Assembly (NCBI GenBank): GCA_030526715.1
Contig: JAUNCG010000013.1
Location: 9,498 to 46,944, forward strand
Reading direction: 5' to 3'
Source of the DNA: Eubacteriales bacterium
GTDB taxonomy: Bacteria > Bacillota > Clostridia > Lachnospirales > Lachnospiraceae
Length of the DNA: 37,447 nt
The stretch's first letter is position 1. Every line of letters starts with the position of its first letter. A program made the position numbers and the translations under genes. This document shows, piece by piece, positions 26,147 to 33,942 of the stretch. The notes below the pieces were generated by a model, which was given only the letters and a program-made list of their open reading frames with translations, ran no database searches and had not been told where the DNA came from.

Positions 26147-29100
26147 TTACTCCTGAATCTGTCTCTGCTCTTCTTCTAAGTTCTTCTCTGCCGTCACATC
26201 CGTATAGACCGCATAAAAGTTGCAGCCGCCATCCGGCTGCGGCTCCGCGGTGGAGATATGACGAACCCATGAAATCTTTCCCTGCTCGCTGACCACACGA
26301 TAGACCTCATCCATCCCCTCATTGGCGCGCATGGTTTCCGCAACCCGCTTGGACACCCATGGCAGGTCGTCTTTATGTACGATATGCATGATCTCGGATT
26401 CATCCGCGTCATGCCGATCATTCTTTCCCGTGAATACCTTTGCGTATTCGCTGATATACTGGCGTGTCAGTGTTCCGTCCGGACTGCGGTGGAACACCGC
26501 AATCGAGCAGGGCAGCCGATCCAGAATATTCCTGATCATCTCCTGATTGCGGTATTTTTCTAACAGCTCCTCCGGGTTACAGAACGCCGACATCATCATC
26601 GTATACTGGATGAGCTCATCCACATTCTTCGCATCATCGGAGAAGAACAAATTCGTCTCCGGAAGAATGGTAACCGGAAAACCGTTCACCTCGCGAATAT
26701 CGGCGATCTCCTCCTGAATGCGTGCACGCAGCTCTTCGACCTCGGATCTGTCACTATATTTCAGATAAATGACAAACATGCCTCCATATATACTTCCGCA
26801 GACTCCGCGCACGGAAATATACTTTCTGATCACATCCGCCATCCGGGCAAGCACATGGTTGATCACCTTCTGTCCATAGGTGGCAACCCCCTTTTTGTAC
26901 CGTGGAGAGCGCAGTGTCAGGATCGCAAAATTTTCTCCCCGGAAATGGTAGCCCTCCACATAGTCCAACGCCGCCGGAATGATCGCTTTTGCCGAGAGCA
27001 TACCCGTACTGGGATCCTTCACGCTGAGAGACACCGTCTGTCCGATTTCATCGACGATATCCTCCAGTACCGTAAAGCATCCCCAGAGGCCGACGATTTC
27101 CCCGTCCTGATAAATCGGTTCCTTGGACGCCATGATATCATGCTGTACTCCGCGGATAATGCACTTACCGAGACGGTTCATCATCCTGCCACCTCTGCTG
27201 ATCACCTCTTCCTCATCACTGTAAAACGGCTCGTTATCCGTATGCCATCCCATATCCTCGTCTGTTTTGCCAAGAATCTCATCAAGTGACGCAAAGCCAT
27301 AGGTGTCCAGAAAGCTCTGATTTGCACCTGTAAAACGGCGATTCCGGTCTTTCCAGAATATATTAATATTTTTCGAATGTACCAGACTGCTCCAGACCAG
27401 AGCCTCCATACTCTGAGTGTCTGTTCTGTGGACAGCATGCGACAAATCCTGTGTAAAGCCCTGCTGGCTGAGCGGAGCCCATTTGTCGAGATAAAAATAT
27501 TGCTCCGTTCCCGGATTATTGATGATATAATGCGACTTCCAGATATACGCCCCCGTGCTGATCCTCGTGCGAAGATAGCAGGAAATAAAGCCGCGATGGG
27601 AATCTCTCACACGCTGGGACAGCGTAGACGGATCCCAAAAATCACGGAACGCATTTCTGTCATCCTTATAAATATAATTCTGTGCTGCAAAGCTGATATG
27701 CTCCTTCAACGAAAGCCGGTTAAGCTCGCTGTCCTCCTTGTAGTGGCTGAACGGACTTCTGTAGATCTCCGTACATTCATTTCTGGTAAGATCCGCCTTA
27801 AATACCGCATCGAACATATTCAGCATAAGATTGTACAGTACGTCATACCACGATCCGTTTCCAATGCTTTCATACCGTGTGATGTTCATGATCTCCAGTT
27901 CGCAGATCACACGCTCATCACAAATACTGAGACAACGGCTTCGCAGACGCATGGTATCTCCCCGGTAATTATATTCCATTTCATAGAATTTCTCACTGAT
28001 GGTCTGGTTCCGAAGCAACGAACTCAACTTCTGCCAAAACGGGGTTTGTCCCTCCTGTTCGGTCTGAAAGAAGCGCTCGATATCTCCTAACGCAAAGCTG
28101 TCCCACTCCTTTTGGAACAGATCGTTGGAATACAGGATCCGGTACTGTTCTCCATCATACTCGGTCAGCGCCATTGTCCGGTTTGTCTCAAAATTCAGCA
28201 TACCGATCCTGTCAAAGTAGCCCCGCTCCTTCCGGTTTTCCAACGTCCACTTATGGGTACCGATCAGCGCGTCAATCTCATGGATCGGACGGGGCGGGCT
28301 GAACAGAAAGCCTTGGATACGCTCGCAGCCAATGCTCTTGAGGAACTCCATCTGCTCCTGCGTCTCTACGCCTTCGGCCAGCGTCGCCATTCCCATTTTC
28401 TTCGCCATCGCTACGATCGAGCTGACGACCTTCCGGGAATTCTCATTGAAATTCCGCATAAATCCCATATCCAGCTTGATCTCATCAAAACGCAGCTCCT
28501 TGAGGATATTCAGCGATGAATATCCGCTGCCGAAATCATCCATCCATACCTGATATCCCAGCTGGTGCAGCCGGTCAACACTTCTGTTTACCAGCTGCTG
28601 TTCCGCGATCGTCGCGGATTCCGTAATCTCGATATTCAGCATATCACGGGCCACCGCATGTCTCTGCGTGGTCTTCTCTATATAATCCACGATATCAAGC
28701 TTTAAAAAGTCCATGCGCGAGAGGTTCACAGAAACAGGAACCGCGCCGCTCCCTTCGTTGGACGCGAGCATTTCGCAAACCCGGTCGATCACATACTGGT
28801 CGATCTTGTAGATCTGTCCGGCCTCCTCCAGCGCCGAGACAAAATCCGCCGGCGACAAAAAGCCATAGATTGGATCGATCCATCGCGCCAATGCCTCCAT
28901 GCCGCAGACTGCTCCCGTGAGCGTGCGGATGACAGGCTGGTAGTAGACGCAGATCCAGCCGTTCCTGATCGCTTCATCTACGTTCTGCAACACATACTGC
29001 TTGATCGTCAGGCGTCGGTCAAGCGCATCGTCATATTCGCAGCAGCACTGGAATGTGCCCTGAATGGAATTGCATGCCTCCATCGCCAGCTCACAGGCAA

Positions 29101-29926
29101 GATAGGCGTTTTTCCCGGACTTTTGCACCGGACAGATACCGACCTTCAGCTTCATCCCCAGCGCGTCATATTCACGTTCAAAGTCCGCATTGGCAGCCTC
29201 CACCGTCGCCCGATAATTCCGGCCTTTGGAAAGTACGACCAGATGATCCTGTCCGAAACGTGCGCTAAGTATATTCTGCGGATTATCCCGGCAGACATCT
29301 GCTAGCCTTTGAAGCAGGCTATCTCCCTGCTCCTTGCCGAAACGAGAATTATAGTATTTGAAATTGGTAATATTGCCATAGCTGAAGCTGTATTCAGCAC
29401 ACTCCTCCTCCGTCAGGCTCTGCAGCACCTCATCTGCTGTATTCAGAAAGCTCTGCATATTCATCAACCCCGTCAGAGGATCATATTTTTTGGAAATGTC
29501 CAGCTGTGCCGTGCGTTCCCCCAGCTCATAGCTCAACTGTTTTCTACTTGCGTACAGCTCCATAAGGTTCTGCGCTTTTCGCAGTACGATCTCCGGCACG
29601 AACGGCTTGTGCAGGATATCGTCCGCTCCCGCCCGATACATCTGCAACTCATCCTCCAGATCCTCAGAACCTGTGACAACGATCACGGGAACCTGCGGCT
29701 TCCAGCTGTGCGTCACCATCTCCTCAAGCACCTGAAATCCGTTCATCTTTGGCATATGCAGATCGAGGAGCACCAGCGCCAGCTCCTCGCAATATTCTCC
29801 GAGAAGCGCCAGTGCTTCTTCACCGTCCTTCGCTTCCAATATATCATACTCAGAACCGAAGATAACGCTCAGCATTCTCCGGTTCATCCGTACATCATCT
29901 ACAATCAATATTTTTGGCAAGTTCAT
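26147..29926 (-). CDS. REC-EAL cyclic-di-GMP phosphodiesterase response regulator
   Basis: Counted from the ATG at 29924-29926 the protein has 1259 residues: receiver (1-120; Asp10-Asp11, phosphoacceptor Asp55 in VLLDLHMPKMNG, Lys107); degenerate GGDEF (145-305, RFGQDH); EAL (315-545) with EAL 344-346, SVNLS, ITESA, DDFGSGYSS, IKLD, EGVET and QGF; an unassigned middle part; PAS (845-950); a second degenerate GGDEF (970-1115); and a C-terminal PAS (1130-1250). Phosphorylation should control c-di-GMP breakdown, so this is the likely output of the phosphorelay. I prefer this start because it begins the receiver fold as usual; the frame stays open to 30001 through a run of ten G, but no ribosome site precedes that start. 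Confidence 0.9.
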   Translation of the reverse strand: MNLPKILIVDDVRMNRRMLSVIFGSEYDILEAKDGEEALALLGEYCEELALVLLDLHMPKMNGFQVLEEMVTHSWKPQVPVIVVTGSEDLEDELQMYRAGADDILHKPFVPEIVLRKAQNLMELYASRKQLSYELGERTAQLDISKKYDPLTGLMNMQSFLNTADEVLQSLTEEECAEYSFSYGNITNFKYYNSRFGKEQGDSLLQRLADVCRDNPQNILSARFGQDHLVVLSKGRNYRATVEAANADFEREYDALGMKLKVGICPVQKSGKNAYLACELAMEACNSIQGTFQCCCEYDDALDRRLTIKQYVLQNVDEAIRNGWICVYYQPVIRTLTGAVCGMEALARWIDPIYGFLSPADFVSALEEAGQIYKIDQYVIDRVCEMLASNEGSGAVPVSVNLSRMDFLKLDIVDYIEKTTQRHAVARDMLNIEITESATIAEQQLVNRSVDRLHQLGYQVWMDDFGSGYSSLNILKELRFDEIKLDMGFMRNFNENSRKVVSSIVAMAKKMGMATLAEGVETQEQMEFLKSIGCERIQGFLFSPPRPIHEIDALIGTHKWTLENRKERGYFDRIGMLNFETNRTMALTEYDGEQYRILYSNDLFQKEWDSFALGDIERFFQTEQEGQTPFWQKLSSLLRNQTISEKFYEMEYNYRGDTMRLRSRCLSICDERVICELEIMNITRYESIGNGSWYDVLYNLMLNMFDAVFKADLTRNECTEIYRSPFSHYKEDSELNRLSLKEHISFAAQNYIYKDDRNAFRDFWDPSTLSQRVRDSHRGFISCYLRTRISTGAYIWKSHYIINNPGTEQYFYLDKWAPLSQQGFTQDLSHAVHRTDTQSMEALVWSSLVHSKNINIFWKDRNRRFTGANQSFLDTYGFASLDEILGKTDEDMGWHTDNEPFYSDEEEVISRGGRMMNRLGKCIIRGVQHDIMASKEPIYQDGEIVGLWGCFTVLEDIVDEIGQTVSLSVKDPSTGMLSAKAIIPAALDYVEGYHFRGENFAILTLRSPRYKKGVATYGQKVINHVLARMADVIRKYISVRGVCGSIYGGMFVIYLKYSDRSEVEELRARIQEEIADIREVNGFPVTILPETNLFFSDDAKNVDELIQYTMMMSAFCNPEELLEKYRNQEMIRNILDRLPCSIAVFHRSPDGTLTRQYISEYAKVFTGKNDRHDADESEIMHIVHKDDLPWVSKRVAETMRANEGMDEVYRVVSEQGKISWVRHISTAEPQPDGGCNFYAVYTDVTAEKNLEEEQRQIQE

Positions 29927-29937
29927 CTTCTGTTTTA

Positions 29938-29947
29938 CCCCCCCCCC
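29938..29947 (-). repeat. Run of ten G before the REC-EAL start
   Basis: Ten G on the minus strand end 11 bases before the preferred ATG (29926). They may act as the ribosome binding site, or encode Gly if the longer frame from 30001 is used. Confidence 0.7.
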
Positions 29948-30037
29948 TAAAAATTCTTTTAAGACCTCAAGGCTTTCTTCTATTTTATATCTATCTTCCA
30001 TATATACAGGACATCAAAAAACCACCTGTAGTCACTA

Positions 30038-30047
30038 AGTCCGGACT
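30038..30047. promoter_or_regulatory. Perfect 10-base palindrome in the REC-EAL leader
   Basis: AGTCCGGACT is a perfect palindrome, flanked by GTCA and TGAC at slightly unequal distance. It lies about 15-25 bases downstream of the predicted transcription start of the REC-EAL gene, followed on the minus strand by GGTGGTTTTTTG. It could be an operator or part of a weak attenuator. Confidence 0.25.
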
Positions 30048-30067
30048 GACACGTAGTTTTTGATATA

Positions 30068-30096
30068 ATTTTATCAATTCGAGTGCAAAAAATCAA
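30068..30096 (-). promoter_or_regulatory. Possible internal promoter for REC-EAL
   Basis: On the minus strand TTGATT (30091-30096) and TAAAAT (30068-30073) are 17 bases apart. The -35 box overlaps the stop codon of the HPt gene. It would allow the lower half of the cluster to be transcribed independently from the kinase and HPt genes upstream. Confidence 0.45.
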
Positions 30097-30461
30097 CCCT
30101 GAACAACGTTATTCAGCAGTTGGCGTATGACAGTGCATACCTCTGTATATTCCTTTTCCAGCTGTTCAAAAAGTGTCGGCGTCTGGGCGTTGATGGAACT
30201 ATCCCGAAGATTCTCTGTCAGACTGATACAGATTTTTTCCAGATTCACCAGCCCCAGATTCATGGAAATCCCTTTGAGCGTATGTATCGCCCGGAAGGCC
30301 GTACGGTCGTCCCCGTTCTCCAGCGCCTTTTTCAATTTATCAAACTCCTCATCCTCCAGAAAATCTCCCAAGTATTCCATGATACGCTCATCCTTTTTGA
30401 GTCTCTGGTGAACAACCGTGTATCTGCCGCCGAAGCGTTCATATGCTTTTTCTAATGTCAA
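30093..30461 (-). CDS. Stand-alone HPt phosphotransfer protein
   Basis: This 122-residue protein carries His60 in AIHTLKGISMNLG, the HPt phosphoacceptor motif, in a four-helix type sequence without other domains. The start is a TTG at 30459-30461, placed eight bases after GAGGAGG. It sits between the soluble hybrid kinase (30 bases upstream) and the REC-EAL gene, the expected order kinase-HPt-output. It is a paralogue of the HPt at 20776-21165. Confidence 0.9.
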   Translation of the reverse strand: MTLEKAYERFGGRYTVVHQRLKKDERIMEYLGDFLEDEEFDKLKKALENGDDRTAFRAIHTLKGISMNLGLVNLEKICISLTENLRDSSINAQTPTLFEQLEKEYTEVCTVIRQLLNNVVQG

Positions 30462-30491
30462 TGTTGTATCCTCCTCGTGCTTCGCTTTACA

Positions 30492-33400
30492 TTACTGCAG
30501 ATTTCTTGCAATTTTTTCTTTCATAATCCCGATATCCAGCGGCTTTGCAATGTGAGCGTTCATACCGGCATCCATACACCTCTGTACATCCTCGACAAAG
30601 GCATTGGCCGACATGGCCAGAATCGGAACCGTTTTGGCATCGGCGCGATGCAGACCGCGGATAATTTCAGTAGCCTCGATCCCATCCATCACCGGCATCA
30701 TCACATCCATCAGGATCAGGTCATAGCTGCCCTCCGGGCTGGCTGCAAAGATGTCCACTGCCTCCTGTCCGTCTCCGGCGACGTCCACCGTCGCCTGCTC
30801 TTCCTCCAGCAGGAAGCGGGCAAACCTCAGATTCATCCTGTTGTCCTCCACCAGAAGCACCCGTTTTCCCTTCAGAGATACCGCTGTATATTTCTCACCC
30901 GTGATCGCTTCTCCGAGTTCCAGCGGCAATGTATATCTCACCGTGGTACCCACACCCTGTCGGCTCTCGATCTCGATGGTCCCGCCCAGCATCTCCACAA
31001 ATTCTCTGGTAATCGCCATTCCAAGACCGGTACCGCTATAGTCCGTTTCCGGATTCTCATGTTCCCTTGCGAAAGGCTCAAAAATATGACGCTGAAATTC
31101 CTCCGACATACCGATGCCGGTATCCGTCACCTTAAACGCATAGCTGCTGTGCTTTTCGTCCAACGGATGCTCTATGAGCTCACAGAAAACGCTTCCCCCT
31201 TCACGGTTATATTTAATCGCATTGGAAATCACGTTCATGCAAATGCGCTGGATATGAGACGGCGATCCGATCACATATTTGTTGCGAATATCTACATGCA
31301 TCTCCTCTATAACAACGCCATTCGCTGCCGCCAGCGCGTAGATCGAAGGAAGCACGCCTCTCAGCGATTCTCTCAGATCGAAATTCTCACGGGATAACTC
31401 GATCTTGCCGCTCTCGATGCGGCTCATATCCAGCACGTCATTGATCAGCAGCTCCAGCTGGTGGGAGAGCTGCTCGATCTGCCCGATTCCCTCCGCCAGC
31501 CTTTCCGGATTCTCCATCTCTGTCTTCATAATATGCGTCATACCGACAATGCCATTGATCGGCATACGGATATCATGGGACATTCGGGCGAGAAAGTCTC
31601 TCTTGGCACGGTTGGCTCTTTCTGCGTCCGCCAGAGCCTCCTCATACAATTTCTGTCTCTTTCTTTCTTCTACTAACAGAGCGTCAATATTTTTGAATGC
31701 GAAAATATAGACGCCGGGCATCTCTGTCCGAATGATCTTCACCTGATAATCCCGGACGACGCCATCCTCCACGATACGATACGGAAAAACATGCTCCTCC
31801 CGTTCTTTCAGCGCTTTCTCGATTCCCGCCGGAGACAGGGAAGTAAAAAAGCGTTCCCGATCCTCCTCAAAAACTCTGGCCTGCGCGTAGGCCTCCACCA
31901 GCGCCCAGTAAGGAGAGACGGATCCTAGCGTTCTGTCCAGCCCCTCTACCGCATAGCCCTTGAGCACTACCGGCGTGATCTGATCCTTCCGCGGATTGAG
32001 CAGATACACATTCGTATAATCTCTGGACAGAGCCACGGTGATCTGGCTGGAGATCGCTTCCTTCTGTCGCTCCTCGTCGATCACTCTGGAGAGTGAGATC
32101 CCAAGCACATCCCCGTTTTCGGGATTGGCAGTATATACGACGCGCTCCTGTATCCAATGCAGCTCTCCTGACGCGTCAAACAGCTGGTGCTGCTCCTCCC
32201 AATAGCCCTTGCCGCTGCGATACAGCTCCAGCTGCCGGTCAATGCGGCGCATTTCTCCCTTTGACCCTCGGCTCTCTGCCGGGAAAGACGCGAGCCGCAC
32301 CTCGAGCAGCTCTGAATAACGACCGGATTCCGGCTGATCCCACCCCATAACATTGTGGTTGATCGGGATCGTGTAGGTATCCTGCGTCAGGTTATAGATC
32401 ACCATATAATTGTAGGAGCTGCTGATGGCGTCCAGATAGATCTTAGATTTCTGCATCCCCTCCATCGCCTGCCGGTAGATCTCCTTTTGACGTTTTTCCT
32501 CTACCATCAGCGCATCGATGTTCGCAAAACCGAGAACGATCTTGCCCTCCCGTTCCGTCCGGATAATGCGGCACTCATAATCGTGAATCTCCCCGTTTTC
32601 CATGATATGATAGGGAAAGCTGTATTCCGCTCTTTCTGCAAGGCTTTGCTTTATATTTTCTGGGCTGACAAACAGCCGCATCCGGTCGCGATCCTCTTCT
32701 GCCACACGCGATCGGATATATCCCTCAATAGAACTATCATAAATTATGGAAGTATCGCTCAAATAGACGTGATGCATCGGAAGATAGCCATCCTGCTTGA
32801 CGATGCTCGCCTCATTTCTTGCCAGATCCACAATATATACATTCGCATAGCTTTCCGCAAAGGCCATCAGCGCCATGCGTGTGAGGCTTTGTTTCTCCCT
32901 GATCTCGCTGAGCGTATTCCTCGCCTCCTCTTCTCTGCGGTATTCCTCCGTAATATCGGTGCGGACGACCATGGCGATGATGTGTTCATTCTCTTCGTTT
33001 TTCGATAAATAAAACTCACTGCTATAATATCGGTCAAGCGTCTGGGCATAGTATTCTGTTCGGAAGCGCATGGTTCCCTTATCATACATATCCAGAATCT
33101 CATTTCTGGTATAGATCCTGTCATGATCCCTGACCGACTGCCAGCCAATAGCCGCAAAATACCGTTCGACAAATTGATCGTACTGCATAGGCAGCGTGAC
33201 GTCGGACGGCACCGGGATCAGCTTCTGTTCAAGACGCGAAGACTCTCTGCCAACGCTCCCGTCCGTCAAATCAAAATAATAAATCAGCTCCGCATTGCTC
33301 TCCAGCGTCTTCTGATAGATCTGCGCAGGCATCTTCCTGTCATTGATATGCTCCACAGTGTAAAGGACGTCCTTCAGTTCTCCATTTTCATCATAGGAAA

Positions 33401-33761
33401 CCGGCCTGAAACTGGCACAGCACCAACCGCTCAGGCTTCCCTGATAATCCATCGTCACACTTCTTCTGTCCTTCAGCCGCCGCGGTAATGTCTTCAGGTC
33501 TACGAAAGCATGCATGTCTTCCAGATACTTCGGACGAACCACCTGATCCACCACCTTATCCATAGCTGCCTGTGCATTTTGAAAACGGCTCACCACATGA
33601 TCCACCTTCTCAATACTGGATATTGACGCAAAGCTGTTGTCCTCCAGACGGATAACATATACCACCACATAATTATCGGAAAGACAGTGCAATACGGCAG
33701 TCTGCAGATCGTCCACATGTCTCTGCTCCGTAATTTTCTGATTCCACTCGATATCATTCAT
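30492..33761 (-). CDS. Soluble hybrid histidine kinase with five PAS-like domains
   Basis: Counted from the ATG at 33759-33761 (AAGAGGA nine bases upstream; the longer frame to 33785 has no ribosome site) the protein has 1089 residues. No membrane segment is visible. The sensory part holds five PAS-like domains that alternate in type: A at about 17-142, B at 147-277, A at 292-417, B at 437-562 and A at 570-697. Then HisKA with His729 (ARMSHDIRMPINGIVG), HATPase (SNAIKYN, DTGIGM, GTGLGMA) and a C-terminal receiver with Asp1019 (LILMDVMMPVMDG). The type B domains end in the usual PAS strands (VVRTDITEEYR, LGISLSRVIDEER). It presumably senses intracellular ligands and passes phosphate to the adjacent HPt. 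Confidence 0.92.
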   Translation of the reverse strand: MNDIEWNQKITEQRHVDDLQTAVLHCLSDNYVVVYVIRLEDNSFASISSIEKVDHVVSRFQNAQAAMDKVVDQVVRPKYLEDMHAFVDLKTLPRRLKDRRSVTMDYQGSLSGWCCASFRPVSYDENGELKDVLYTVEHINDRKMPAQIYQKTLESNAELIYYFDLTDGSVGRESSRLEQKLIPVPSDVTLPMQYDQFVERYFAAIGWQSVRDHDRIYTRNEILDMYDKGTMRFRTEYYAQTLDRYYSSEFYLSKNEENEHIIAMVVRTDITEEYRREEEARNTLSEIREKQSLTRMALMAFAESYANVYIVDLARNEASIVKQDGYLPMHHVYLSDTSIIYDSSIEGYIRSRVAEEDRDRMRLFVSPENIKQSLAERAEYSFPYHIMENGEIHDYECRIIRTEREGKIVLGFANIDALMVEEKRQKEIYRQAMEGMQKSKIYLDAISSSYNYMVIYNLTQDTYTIPINHNVMGWDQPESGRYSELLEVRLASFPAESRGSKGEMRRIDRQLELYRSGKGYWEEQHQLFDASGELHWIQERVVYTANPENGDVLGISLSRVIDEERQKEAISSQITVALSRDYTNVYLLNPRKDQITPVVLKGYAVEGLDRTLGSVSPYWALVEAYAQARVFEEDRERFFTSLSPAGIEKALKEREEHVFPYRIVEDGVVRDYQVKIIRTEMPGVYIFAFKNIDALLVEERKRQKLYEEALADAERANRAKRDFLARMSHDIRMPINGIVGMTHIMKTEMENPERLAEGIGQIEQLSHQLELLINDVLDMSRIESGKIELSRENFDLRESLRGVLPSIYALAAANGVVIEEMHVDIRNKYVIGSPSHIQRICMNVISNAIKYNREGGSVFCELIEHPLDEKHSSYAFKVTDTGIGMSEEFQRHIFEPFAREHENPETDYSGTGLGMAITREFVEMLGGTIEIESRQGVGTTVRYTLPLELGEAITGEKYTAVSLKGKRVLLVEDNRMNLRFARFLLEEEQATVDVAGDGQEAVDIFAASPEGSYDLILMDVMMPVMDGIEATEIIRGLHRADAKTVPILAMSANAFVEDVQRCMDAGMNAHIAKPLDIGIMKEKIARNLQ

Positions 33762-33879
33762 AAACTGACGTCCTCTTTCTGACATAAATTACACAACCTA
33801 TGCTATCATGAATTTTCAAACTCAACAACTATATTTTTACATTTTCCCATCAACTCTGCGCCAAAGATGACAACTTATA

Positions 33880-33911
33880 AGGGAGACAGAAGCTGAAACG
33901 CCTGTCTCCCT
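33880..33911 (-). terminator. Hairpin between the lipoprotein and soluble kinase genes
   Basis: A perfect 10-base inverted repeat, AGGGAGACAG (33880-33889) and its complement (33902-33911), with a 12-base loop, lies 32 bases after the lipoprotein stop. It is followed by TATAAG rather than a U-run, so it may reduce read-through or protect the mRNA end rather than terminate fully. The rest of the gap (33762-33942) shows no clear promoter. Confidence 0.5.
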
Positions 33912-33942
33912 CAAATGGATCGATACTTTACCGATTAAGCTA

